Shown here piece by piece: positions 1-8,397 of a DNA stretch of 64,000 nucleotides. Source of the DNA: Betaproteobacteria bacterium (lineage in GTDB: Bacteria > Pseudomonadota > Gammaproteobacteria > Burkholderiales > Burkholderiaceae_C); the NCBI GenBank assembly GCA_025356445.1, contig JANXSZ010000015.1:1-64000 (forward strand). The letters are read 5' to 3'. The position numbers and the translations under genes were made by a program. The notes below the pieces were generated by a model that searched no databases, was not told where the DNA came from, and saw nothing but the letters and a program-made list of their open reading frames with translations. Each line of letters starts with the position of its first letter. Position 1 is the stretch's first letter.

Positions 1-103
1 CATCGTGCACGCTGGCCTCTACGGCGCAGGCAAACGCCTCGCCACGCAAATGGCCATCGGTCAGTGCCGACACCAGTTCGCGATTTTTCAGAATGTTGTC
101 CAT
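1..103 (-). CDS. rseA: RseA, anti-sigma-E factor (N-terminal part only)
   Basis: Thirty-four codons are visible before the window edge, starting at an ATG 50 bases downstream of the rpoE stop and preceded by a purine-rich GGGGAAGA. The peptide begins MDNILKNRELVSALTDGHLRG, which fits the N-terminal cytoplasmic domain of RseA-type anti-sigma factors (an ELVSALxDG-like opening that clamps RpoE). Known role of the family: an inner-membrane protein that holds sigma-E inactive until DegS/RseP proteolysis. The transmembrane helix and periplasmic domain lie outside the window. The identity rests mostly on position directly after rpoE plus the short motif. Confidence 0.75.
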   Translation of the reverse strand, partial: MDNILKNRELVSALTDGHLRGEAFACAVEASVHD

Positions 104-153
104 GCAGTTCTTCCCCAGTTCACCATCTTTACCCACATCACCCGTCACCCGCT

Positions 154-861
154 TCACCACCGCTTGCCCGACTGGTTTTCCAGCAGGGGTTTGACTTTGG
201 CTGATACGGCCTCGCGTGCCCGGAAAATGCGAGAGCGCACAGTGCCTATCGGGCAGTTCATCGTGGTTGCAATCTCTTCATACGACCAGCCTTCAATTTC
301 GCGCAAGGTCAGGGCCTGGCGCAGCTCTTCAGGCAGCGATTGCAAGGCCGCATTGACCACAGCGGCGATTTCTTTGGCGGCCAACACCATTTCTGGCGTT
401 TCAGTCGTGGTTTGTTCGCTTTTTGGCCGGTAAGTTTCATCATCGTCATCAGACGCTTGCAAAGCACTTTCAAAAACCAGCGGATCGCGCTTGAGATCAA
501 ACAAGGCTTTCTTGGCGGTATTGACGGCAATACGGTAAAGCCAAGTGTAAAACTGGGCGTCTCCCCGAAAGTTCGGCAAGGCGCGGTAAGCGCGGATGAA
601 GGCCTCTTGGGCAATGTCTTCCACCAAATCCACATCGCGCACCATGCGGGCGATCAAACGCTCAATACGGCGTTGGTATTTGATGACCAGCAGCTCAAAC
701 GCACGCTGGTCACCCGCAACTGTGCGTGCAACCAGCATCAGGTCAGAGTCCGCAGCGCAAGAGGTGGTGCCTGCAATGACCTCGGGCAAGCCAGGGCCTG
801 GAGGTAACAGCTCGGATGCAGGCGGGACGGAAGGAGGGGGAGTTGACGTTGAATCGCTCAT
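154..861 (-). CDS. rpoE: RNA polymerase sigma factor RpoE (sigma-24, ECF family)
   Basis: The 235-residue protein has sigma region 2 at about residues 45-115, including the core-binding/-10 segment with FYTWLYRIAVNTAK. Region 4 lies at about 165-220 with SYEEIATTMNCPIGTVRSR, a helix-turn-helix for -35 recognition. Both match sigma-24 of proteobacteria closely. Relative to E. coli RpoE there is a proline-rich N-terminal extension of about 35 residues, so a later start (for example Met42) is possible. The chosen ATG overlaps the stop of the upstream membrane-protein gene (ATGA), which suggests translational coupling. An acidic linker (DDDDE, about 138-142) separates the two domains. rseA follows. 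Role: transcription of envelope-stress genes. Confidence 0.95.
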   Translation of the reverse strand: MSDSTSTPPPSVPPASELLPPGPGLPEVIAGTTSCAADSDLMLVARTVAGDQRAFELLVIKYQRRIERLIARMVRDVDLVEDIAQEAFIRAYRALPNFRGDAQFYTWLYRIAVNTAKKALFDLKRDPLVFESALQASDDDDETYRPKSEQTTTETPEMVLAAKEIAAVVNAALQSLPEELRQALTLREIEGWSYEEIATTMNCPIGTVRSRIFRAREAVSAKVKPLLENQSGKRW

Positions 862-1334
862 GGCTTGTTGGGTATGTCTCTACGCAACGCGGCAGGCGTG
901 AGCTTGGTGGTCATTCTGGCGGGCGAATATACCGCACGGCGCAAACTGTGCCAGCGGGTGGTCTGGGTGGAGACACTGACCCAGAGCCACAGGCCCCTGC
1001 CCTGCACGGGTACAAAATGCAGCAGCAAACCCCGTTGCCAGTCCAGGCGCACATGAACCTGACCTTGCGTTTCATGCGAGGATTGACCCGTCCATACCCA
1101 ACTGGAGGCGGCCCAATGCAAGCTGCCTTGCGGGCTGTTTTTCCAGGCCAGGTAAGCCAAGCTGCCAGAGACCAGCAGCGTCAAACAACACAACCCTTGT
1201 CGCCACGAAACGCTATCAACACCGTAGCACCATAAACCCATGGAGCCTGCGCCAGCAAGCCAAACGAGACTTAAAACCCAGCCGTAGACGGCAGAACGCC
1301 CCACGGCGTAAGTAACGGGTGGGGCGTTGTACAT
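858..1334 (-). CDS. Small membrane protein of unknown function between fabF and rpoE
   Basis: A 158-residue protein starting MYNAPPVTYAVGRS. Two hydrophobic segments are visible near residues 13-32 and 42-60. They are followed by a tryptophan-rich soluble part with WTGQSSHETQG and LDWQRGLLLHF, so it probably has two membrane helices and a cytoplasmic or periplasmic beta-rich tail. I do not recognise a named family. The gene lies 44 bases after fabF and its stop overlaps the rpoE start, so it is co-transcribed and translationally coupled with rpoE. The open frame extends upstream to 1478, inside fabF, but that extension would overlap fabF coding sequence and is unlikely. Confidence 0.7.
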   Translation of the reverse strand: MYNAPPVTYAVGRSAVYGWVLSLVWLAGAGSMGLWCYGVDSVSWRQGLCCLTLLVSGSLAYLAWKNSPQGSLHWAASSWVWTGQSSHETQGQVHVRLDWQRGLLLHFVPVQGRGLWLWVSVSTQTTRWHSLRRAVYSPARMTTKLTPAALRRDIPNKP

Positions 1335-1378
1335 GAGGCTGAATAACCCAAAGAACCAAAATTCTTTGGGTGGGTGGG

Positions 1379-2625
1379 CTAAACCCGTTTGAACACCAAA
1401 GTGCCGTTGGTGCCGCCAAAACCAAAGTTGTTTTTGACGGCAATGTCGATCTTCATGTCCCGTGCGGCGTTGGCGCAATAGTCCAAATCACACTCTGGGT
1501 CTTGGTTGAAGATATTGATGGTGGGCGGACTTTTTTGGTGGTGCAAAGCCAGTACGGTGAACACCGACTCAATACCCCCCGCACCGCCCAGCAAGTGGCC
1601 GGTCATGCTTTTGGTGGAATTGACGACGACGCGCTTGGCAGCGACCTCACCCAGTGCCAGTTTGATGGCATTGGTTTCGTTCGCATCACCCAAAGGCGTG
1701 GAAGTGCCGTGGGCGTTGATGTAATCGACCTGCTCAGCGTTGACACCCGCATTCTTGAGCGCCATTTGCATGGAGCGGCGCGGGCCGTCCACGTTGGGAG
1801 CGGTCATGTGGTAGGCGTCACCACTGAGGCCAAAGCCTGCGATTTCAGCGTAAATTTTGGCACCTCGGGCTTTGGCGTGTTCGTACTCTTCGAGCACCAG
1901 CACACCGGCCCCCTCACCCAGCACAAAACCATCACGGTCTTTGTCCCATGGGCGTGAAGCCGTTTTAGGGTCGTCATTGCGCGTGCTCAAAGCCCGGGCA
2001 GCCGCAAAGCCCCCCATGCCTAAAGGTGAAACGGTGGACTCAGAGCCCCCCGCTACCATCACATCGCAATCGCCTGATTCGATCATGCGGGCGCTGAGAC
2101 CCACAGCGTGCAGACCCGTTGTGCAGGCCGTTACTACCGCCAAATTGGGCCCTTTGAAGCCAAATTTGATCGACACATGACCAGAAATCATGTTGATGAT
2201 GGACGCAGGCACGAAAAACGGCGAAATACGCCGTGGCCCCCGGTTGGTGTATTCGGCGTGCGTCTGCTCGATCATGGGCAGACCGCCAATACCGGCACCG
2301 ATATTGCAGCCAATGCGCGTGGCTTCTTCCTCGCCCAGCGCATCACCTGTGGCCAAGCCACTGTCCACCACCGCTTGGCACGCTGCCGCCAACCCCAGGT
2401 GAATGAAGCGGTCCATGTGGCGCGCTTCTTTCTCTGGGATGTAGTCGGTGATGTTGAAGCCTTTGACTTCGCCCGCAAACTTGCAGGCAAAGGCACTGGC
2501 ATCAAACGCCGTAATCAGGTCAATGCCTGAGTTACCCGCCAACAAATTGGCCCAGCTGTCGGCCACGGTATTGCCGACTGGGCTGACACAGCCCAGTCCA
2601 GTGACGACAACGCGACGCCGACTCA

Positions 2626-2626
<1 letters not shown>
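1379..2626 (-). CDS. fabF: Beta-ketoacyl-ACP synthase II (KAS II)
   Basis: A 415-residue thiolase-fold condensing enzyme that elongates acyl-ACP with malonyl-ACP. The catalytic triad is visible: Cys168 in [11 protein letters not shown], one His in the [12 protein letters not shown] motif, and a second His in [12 protein letters not shown]. The C-terminus [14 protein letters not shown] is the usual KAS ending. The ATG at 2626 shares one base with the acpP stop; a GTG one codon earlier (2629) would give a GTGA overlap. Either way fabF is translationally coupled to acpP, as in other bacteria. Length is normal for FabF. Confidence 0.97.
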
Positions 2627-2922
<296 letters not shown>

Positions 2923-2993
2923 CTAAACGGCACCATTGACTGCCATTGCTGGCAGTCGTTTTCAATTCAAGTTATCAACTCAAAAAACAAGGC

Positions 2994-3758
2994 TTACGCC
3001 ATGAACATGCCACCGTTCACGTGCAGTTCTTGCCCCGTGACGTAAGCAGCTTGGGGGCTGGCCAAATAGGCCACCGCGTGGGCAATGTCCTGCGGGCTAC
3101 CCAGGTGACCCAGGGGAATTTGGGTCAGCAGCGCAGCCTGTTGGGCTTGCGGCAAACCGCTGGTCATGTCAGTCGCAATAAAACCGGGGGCCACGCAGTT
3201 GACCGTGATGTTGCGGCTGGCCAGCTCACGGGCCAAACCCCGGGTCATGCCGGCTACACCAGCTTTCGCCGCTGCATAGTTGGCCTGACCGGCGTTACCG
3301 GACGCACCCACCACAGAGGTGATGTTAACGATGCGGCCATAGCGCTGCTTCATCATGGGGCGCATCACGGCGCGGCTCATGCGGAACACGGCTTTGAGGT
3401 TGGTGTCCAGCACGGCATCCCAGTCGTCGTCTTTCATGCGCATGGCCAAACCGTCTCGGGTGATACCGGCGTTGTTGACCAGCACATGCAGTGCACCATG
3501 GGTTTTGATAATGCCGTCAATCAGGCTGTCAGCCGCAGCGGCATCGGTGACGTTCAGGTTGGCACCCCTGGATTGGGGTGATGCACCAGGCACAGCAGCC
3601 AGCGCAGCAGTGATCTTGGCAGCGCCTTCATCGCTGGTGGCCGTGCCGATCACGATCAGACCACGCGCTGCTAGTTCTTGGGCGATGGCCGCGCCTATGC
3701 CACGTGTTGCACCCGTCACTAGCGCAACTTGGCCTTCAAATTTCAATTCAGTGTTCAT
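2994..3758 (-). CDS. fabG: 3-oxoacyl-ACP reductase
   Basis: A short-chain dehydrogenase of about 254 residues that reduces beta-ketoacyl-ACP with NADPH. A Rossmann glycine motif VTGATRGIG lies near the N-terminus. The catalytic Ser-Tyr-Lys is visible as NITSVVGASG followed by NYAAAKAG, and NNAG is present. The C-terminus VTGQELHVNGGMFMA is the FabG signature. I place the start at the ATG giving MNTELKFEG. A GTG three codons earlier (3767) overlaps the fabD stop (GTGA) and could be used instead. It lies in the fab operon between fabD and acpP. Confidence 0.96.
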   Translation of the reverse strand: MNTELKFEGQVALVTGATRGIGAAIAQELAARGLIVIGTATSDEGAAKITAALAAVPGASPQSRGANLNVTDAAAADSLIDGIIKTHGALHVLVNNAGITRDGLAMRMKDDDWDAVLDTNLKAVFRMSRAVMRPMMKQRYGRIVNITSVVGASGNAGQANYAAAKAGVAGMTRGLARELASRNITVNCVAPGFIATDMTSGLPQAQQAALLTQIPLGHLGSPQDIAHAVAYLASPQAAYVTGQELHVNGGMFMA

Positions 3759-3763
3759 GGTAC

Positions 3764-4720
3764 TCACAAGTACAGTGCAGTTTTGGCCTCAGCCAGGCTT
3801 GCAGGGTCGTACAAAGCCAGCCCGGTGAGTTCAGCATCAATGCGCTTGCACATGCCTGCCAAAACCTTACCGGGGCCGCATTCCACCAAAGTCAACAAGC
3901 CACGGGCTTTCAAGGCTTGCACACATTCCACCCAGCGTACCGGACCAAAAGCTTGACGGTAAAGCGCATCGCGGATGCGGTCTGGATCGGTTTCGACCAG
4001 CACATCAATGTTGTTCACAACGGGAATCTGGGGTGCCAACAACGTGACGCTGAGCAACTTGTCGCGCAACTTGTCCGCAGCGGGGCTCATCAGCAGCGAA
4101 TGAAAGGGCGCAGACACCGGCAAAGGCAAGGCGCGTTTGGCACCCATGGCTTTAAGGTGTACGCAGGCTTTCTCAACCGCATCCTTGCTACCGGAAATCA
4201 CCGTTTGTGCGGGGTCATTGAAATTGGCTGCAACAACAGATTCAACTGAGTTTAGGCCAAAGGCACTTGTCACTTCAGCACAACCCGCTATCACTTTTGA
4301 AGCATCCAACCCCAAAATAGCTGCCATAGCACCCGTGCCTACGGGCACAGCGTCTTGCATGGCCGCAGCACGAAAGCGCACCAGCGGCACGGCGTCGGCC
4401 AGCGTCAGCACGCCAGACGCCACCAGCGCAGAGTATTCACCCAGGGAATGACCCGCAACAGCAGACGGGGCCAGACCTGTTTCCGCCATCCACACCCGGT
4501 AAGCGGCTACAGCGGCCACCAACATCACGGGCTGGGTATTGGTGGTCAGTGCCAGGGCTTCTTTAGGGCCTTCATGCACCAGTTTCGCGAGGTCTTCGCC
4601 CAAAGCCTGTGAGGCCTCGGCCAGGGTCTGCGCCACAACAGGGTGATCACCCCAGGCGTCCAGCATCCCAACGGACTGCGAGCCTTGGCCCGGAAAAATA
4701 AAAGCAAACGGTGTTGACAT
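3764..4720 (-). CDS. fabD: Malonyl-CoA:ACP transacylase
   Basis: A 318-residue acyltransferase that makes malonyl-ACP. The N-terminal FIFPGQGSQSVGM, the nucleophile elbow GHSLGEYSAL (catalytic Ser) and PVSAPFHS with its catalytic His are all seen. The ATG at 4720 is chosen because the protein then starts MSTPFAFIFPGQG, the standard FabD opening. The frame continues 11 codons upstream without a better start. The stop overlaps the alternative GTG of fabG. It lies downstream of fabH in the same operon. Confidence 0.97.
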   Translation of the reverse strand: MSTPFAFIFPGQGSQSVGMLDAWGDHPVVAQTLAEASQALGEDLAKLVHEGPKEALALTTNTQPVMLVAAVAAYRVWMAETGLAPSAVAGHSLGEYSALVASGVLTLADAVPLVRFRAAAMQDAVPVGTGAMAAILGLDASKVIAGCAEVTSAFGLNSVESVVAANFNDPAQTVISGSKDAVEKACVHLKAMGAKRALPLPVSAPFHSLLMSPAADKLRDKLLSVTLLAPQIPVVNNIDVLVETDPDRIRDALYRQAFGPVRWVECVQALKARGLLTLVECGPGKVLAGMCKRIDAELTGLALYDPASLAEAKTALYL

Positions 4721-4788
4721 GGTCTCTTGGCGCGCCAAATAGCGCTTATGCAAGGTTTTTGATTTTTATTCTGACTGGTGCTGGCGCT

Positions 4789-5778
4789 TCAATAGTTCAG
4801 CAGTACCGCACCCCAGGTGAAACCGCCGCCCACGCCTTCCAGCATCAGTGTGTCACCCGCCTTGATGCGACCACCGCGCACAGCGTGATCCAGCGCCAGC
4901 GGAATGGACGCCGCTGACGTGTTGCCATGCTGGTCAACCGTGACGATGACTTTGTCAAGCGGCAGCTTCAACCGCTTGGCTGTGCTTTGCATGATGCGGA
5001 TGTTGGCTTGGTGGGGAATCAGCCAATCAATGTCCGCCGTGGTTTTGCCTGCCTTCTCCAGCGTGGTGCGGGCAGCATCTTCCAAAACACCCACAGCCAG
5101 CTTGAATACGGCTTGACCGTCCATCGTGAGCAGAGGACTGCCCAGCACCTTGCCGCCGGACACTGTTCCAGGGACGCACAAAATGCCCACGTGTTTGCCA
5201 TCGGCGTGCAAATCGCTGGCCAGAATGCCGGGGCCGCTGCCATCGTGTTCGCAGGCTTCGAGCACCACGGCACCCGCGCCGTCACCGAACAGCACACAGG
5301 TGGTGCGATCGGTGAAATCGAGAATCCGGGAGAACACTTCTGCACCAATCACCAGGGCTTTGGTCGCCGCACCGGTTTGAATCATGGCATCGGCCACTAC
5401 CAGTGCATACACAAAACCGCTGCACACAGCTTGAACATCAAATGCAGCGCCCCCCGGGGCTCCGAGTTTGTGCTGCAAGATGCACGCGGCAGACGGGAAC
5501 ACCATATCGGGCGTGGACGTAGCGACGATGATGAGATCAATATCAGTGGGAAGCAAGCCCGCAGCTTCTAAAGCGCGCTTGGCAGCTTCCAAGCCTAAAT
5601 CGCTACAGCAAACGTCGGGAGCCGCAAAGTGACGGGCACGGATGCCCGTGCGCTCCACGATCCAGTCATCGCTCGTCTCGACGCCTTGGGTCGCCAGTTC
5701 GGCGGCAAGATCAGCATTGGTAAGACGGCGGGGCGGCAGATAACTGCCAGTACCAGTGATGCGGGAATAACGTCTCAT
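4789..5778 (-). CDS. fabH: Beta-ketoacyl-ACP synthase III
   Basis: A 329-residue initiator condensing enzyme that joins an acyl-CoA primer (typically acetyl-CoA) with malonyl-ACP. The catalytic Cys is in DVQAVCSGF, the His in [11 protein letters not shown] and the Asn in [11 protein letters not shown], which is the FabH Cys-His-Asn triad. The opening [17 protein letters not shown] is typical. It lies between plsX and fabD, the standard order in proteobacteria. Confidence 0.97.
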   Translation of the reverse strand: MRRYSRITGTGSYLPPRRLTNADLAAELATQGVETSDDWIVERTGIRARHFAAPDVCCSDLGLEAAKRALEAAGLLPTDIDLIIVATSTPDMVFPSAACILQHKLGAPGGAAFDVQAVCSGFVYALVVADAMIQTGAATKALVIGAEVFSRILDFTDRTTCVLFGDGAGAVVLEACEHDGSGPGILASDLHADGKHVGILCVPGTVSGGKVLGSPLLTMDGQAVFKLAVGVLEDAARTTLEKAGKTTADIDWLIPHQANIRIMQSTAKRLKLPLDKVIVTVDQHGNTSAASIPLALDHAVRGGRIKAGDTLMLEGVGGGFTWGAVLLNY

Positions 5779-5841
5779 TGTGTGGGCGGTGTCCGCACAG
5801 CTTGAAGGCCTGAAGGCCAGTCAAACTGCGAAAGCGGGCGG

Positions 5842-6921
5842 TCAATTAGGGGTCGCTGCGGGGATCGCGCTGCTGGCAAAGACAGAATCCGGGATCTCTT
5901 GCGTCAACGGCACCACTGCAATCAGCGGGGCAGCATGGGCGATACGGACTCGAACTTTCTCCAACAGGTCGTTTCGGGCTGCATCATACGCCCGGTTCAA
6001 GGCTTGCTCGAACCCGAAGGTATCGGCAGAACCGTGGCTCTTCAAAACAAGTCCGCGCAGACCCAACAACGGCGCACCGTTGTAGCGGCGGTAATCAACG
6101 CGCTTTTTAAGTGCAGATAGCACCGGATAAGCCACGATGGCACCAATTTTGGTGAATATATTGCGTGAAAACTCGACCTTCAGCAGATCCACAATCATGG
6201 TTGCCACGCCCTCACCCGCCTTGAGCGCCACATTACCGACAAAACCATCGCACACCACGATCTCGGTGGTGCCTTTGAAGATGTCATTGCCCTCCACATT
6301 GCCAAAGAAATTCAAGTCACCCGTGAGACTGGCGGTTCGCAGCAGTTGGGCACTTTTCTTGATATTTTCATTGCCTTTGATGACTTCTTCACCAATGTTG
6401 AGCAAGCCCACGCTCGGATTGTCATTGCCTTTGAGCACGGACACCAAAGCCGAACCCATTACGGCAAATTGCAACAGATGCTCAGGCGTGCAATCCACAT
6501 TGGCTCCGACATCGAGCACGGTGGTGGAATCTCCTTTGGCATTAGGAATGCTGGCTGCGAATGCGGGGCGGTCAATGCCGTCTACCGTTTTAAGCAGATA
6601 GCGCGACAGTGCCATCAAGGCACCGGTGTTACCCGCTGACACCGCCGCAGCGGCCACGCCATCCTTGACCTGCTGAATAGCCACGCGCATCGAAGAATCT
6701 TTCTTCTTGCGCATGGCGACTTCTACCGGGTCATCCATGCCCACGACTTCACTGGCAAACACCATCTTGGCGCGCGGATGTGCAAACGCACTCAGGCTGG
6801 CGGGCAAGCCAACCAGCAGCAATTGGGCATCGGGATGGCTGTCAAGAAACTGCCGACATGCGGGCAGCGTGACCGTGGGGCCATGGTCGCCGCCCATGCA
6901 GTCGATGGAGAGCGTAATCAT
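5842..6921 (-). CDS. plsX: Phosphate acyltransferase PlsX
   Basis: A 359-residue enzyme converting acyl-ACP and phosphate to acyl-phosphate for PlsY. The N-terminus [14 protein letters not shown] is the PlsX signature, and [22 protein letters not shown] and [14 protein letters not shown] are further family motifs. The ATG at 6921 gives the standard opening; a GTG five codons earlier (6936) is in frame but less likely. The C-terminus has an extra Ala/Pro-rich tail ([10 protein letters not shown]). The gene lies between rpmF and fabH, with a hairpin-plus-T-tract just upstream that may reduce read-through from rpmF. Confidence 0.96.
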   Translation of the reverse strand: MITLSIDCMGGDHGPTVTLPACRQFLDSHPDAQLLLVGLPASLSAFAHPRAKMVFASEVVGMDDPVEVAMRKKKDSSMRVAIQQVKDGVAAAAVSAGNTGALMALSRYLLKTVDGIDRPAFAASIPNAKGDSTTVLDVGANVDCTPEHLLQFAVMGSALVSVLKGNDNPSVGLLNIGEEVIKGNENIKKSAQLLRTASLTGDLNFFGNVEGNDIFKGTTEIVVCDGFVGNVALKAGEGVATMIVDLLKVEFSRNIFTKIGAIVAYPVLSALKKRVDYRRYNGAPLLGLRGLVLKSHGSADTFGFEQALNRAYDAARNDLLEKVRVRIAHAAPLIAVVPLTQEIPDSVFASSAIPAATPN

Positions 6922-6940
6922 GTGAAGGGTTCCCACAAAA

Positions 6941-6977
6941 GAAAAAGCCCTTTGCTACAGGAACTGTAGCGCCGGGC
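6941..6977 (-). terminator. Hairpin with T-tract between rpmF and plsX (partial terminator/attenuator)
   Basis: Read on the minus strand, the perfect 7-bp stem GCTACAG/CTGTAGC with a 3-base loop sits inside outer GCCC/GGGC complementarity. It is followed by TTTTTCTTTT. It lies after the rpmF stop and before plsX. Since the fab genes need read-through, it is best explained as a partial terminator that keeps rpmF mRNA more abundant. Confidence 0.65.
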
Positions 6978-6997
6978 CTTCAGGCTTGAGCGAAAAA

Positions 6998-7180
6998 TTA
7001 CGCTTCAGACTTGTTCTTCAGCACTTGGCGACCACGGTAAAAACCAGTGGGGCTGATGTGGTGACGCAAATGGGTTTCGCCAGTGGTGGACTCTACAGCG
7101 ATGCCTGGCACCACCAAAGCGTTGTGCGAACGGTGCATACCGCGCTTGGAGGGGGATTTTTTGTTTTGTTGAACTGCCAT
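6998..7180 (-). CDS. rpmF: 50S ribosomal protein L32
   Basis: A 60-residue basic protein starting [20 protein letters not shown] with the L32 core [12 protein letters not shown]. The N-terminal MAVQQNK and SPSKRGMRRSHD-like segment is diagnostic. The cysteine pairs found in some L32 proteins are absent. In most Burkholderiales rpmF is preceded by yceD (DUF177). Here only about 180 non-coding bases lie upstream and the next gene is an unrelated LysR regulator, so rpmF must have its promoter at 7181-7358. Confidence 0.96.
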   Translation of the reverse strand: MAVQQNKKSPSKRGMHRSHNALVVPGIAVESTTGETHLRHHISPTGFYRGRQVLKNKSEA

Positions 7181-7358
7181 GGTGGGCTCCTAATCTTCAG
7201 TAAATGGGTGAAATGCGCTTTTACTGAAGTTTGCGGCACTGTATGAATACCAACCGTGCAAACCCCGAGCTCTTTGCGCCTAGCCCAAGATTATAGCGTG
7301 GCCGAGCATGAACAGCCAAATTTGCGTTGGAGAGGCGTTAAAGCAACCTGCACCACAC

Positions 7359-8273
7359 TCAGGTTTCAGCAAACAAATCCAGCAAAGTTTGCCGCATCCA
7401 GCGGTTGCTGGGGTCGGTTTCAAAGCGCCGACTCCAGTGCAGCGACACGGTAAAGCTGCGCACCGGCATCTCGGGCTCAATGATGGCATAGCCACCTGCA
7501 TCGACAAACCCTTGAGCAATATTGAGAGGCATCACCACACCCAAATCCGTTTCTTTGACGATGGCAGGCAAGGCCAAAAAATGCGCTGCCGTCAGGCGTA
7601 ACCGGTCGTCCAGCTTGAGCAGTTGCAAGATACGCAGGGTTTCCGAATGAGAGCGTACCGCCACATAGTCCAGCACGCTCAGTGCAGCGAAAGCCAAAGG
7701 TGTGGCAGGCAGGCCTGGTGTGCAACGGCTGAAAACAGGGTGCCCTGCGCGCAGCAACACGATGTAGCGGTCGGTCAACAATTTAGCGCGTTGCGTATCG
7801 GCTACAGAGGGCAAAAAACCCAGGGCAAAGTCAATTCGCCCCGCGTCCAGCGCCGTCGCGACGTCGGCGTGCGGCAACGGCGACGACTCCAGACGGATGC
7901 CCGGCGCTTGCTCGTGCAGCACCGCCATCAGACGCGGCAAAAACCGCGCTTCGCCAATGTCGCTCAAATGCAGCCGAAACGTCTTGTGCGACTGGGCCGG
8001 ATCGAACTGGCTGGCCTCACCCAGCGCTTGCTCCAGTGTTCCCAGTGCCTGCTGCACAGCCACCGCAAGCCGATCTGCGCGCGGCGTTGGCGCTACGCCG
8101 CCGGGGGCACGCACAAACAAGGCATCGCCCAGCAGCAAGCGAAGCCGCGTCAGCCCTTGGCTGGCCGCAGGCTGGGTCAAGCCCAAACGCTCAGCCGCCC
8201 GGCTGACATTGCGCGTGCCGTAAATCGCATCAAACACCCGTAACAAATTCAAGTCAACATCATTGATATGCAT
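7359..8273 (-). CDS. LysR-family transcriptional regulator of the mandelate cluster
   Basis: A 304-residue protein. The N-terminal winged helix-turn-helix is seen in DLNLLRVFDAIYGTRNVSRA and LTQPAASQGLTRLR. The C-terminal periplasmic-binding-like effector domain spans about residues 90-300. I chose the ATG at 8273 because it gives the standard LysR opening MHINDVDLNLLRVF; the frame extends much further upstream, but that would run into the mdlC leader. It is transcribed divergently from mdlC across about 125 bases, the classic LysR arrangement, so it probably controls mdlC and the downstream genes in response to a mandelate-pathway intermediate (inference). Confidence 0.88.
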   Translation of the reverse strand: MHINDVDLNLLRVFDAIYGTRNVSRAAERLGLTQPAASQGLTRLRLLLGDALFVRAPGGVAPTPRADRLAVAVQQALGTLEQALGEASQFDPAQSHKTFRLHLSDIGEARFLPRLMAVLHEQAPGIRLESSPLPHADVATALDAGRIDFALGFLPSVADTQRAKLLTDRYIVLLRAGHPVFSRCTPGLPATPLAFAALSVLDYVAVRSHSETLRILQLLKLDDRLRLTAAHFLALPAIVKETDLGVVMPLNIAQGFVDAGGYAIIEPEMPVRSFTVSLHWSRRFETDPSNRWMRQTLLDLFAET

Positions 8274-8397
8274 ATTTCTAATATTACTTAGTTCAATTAT
8301 TTTATTGACTGATGATGCTGCAAAAAAGAAGATACCTGCAGACCTCTGTACCCGTTCTTTCCCGTTATTTCCCGTTCCGATGGCCTGGAGACGCCCA
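8274..8397. promoter_or_regulatory. Divergent promoter region between lysR and mdlC
   Basis: This 124-base AT-rich stretch separates the two divergent starts. The section 8270-8340 is the most AT-rich of the neighbourhood and should hold both promoters and the LysR binding site. I could not assign a T-N11-A box with confidence. GGAG about 8 bases before the mdlC ATG is its ribosome binding site. Confidence 0.5.
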
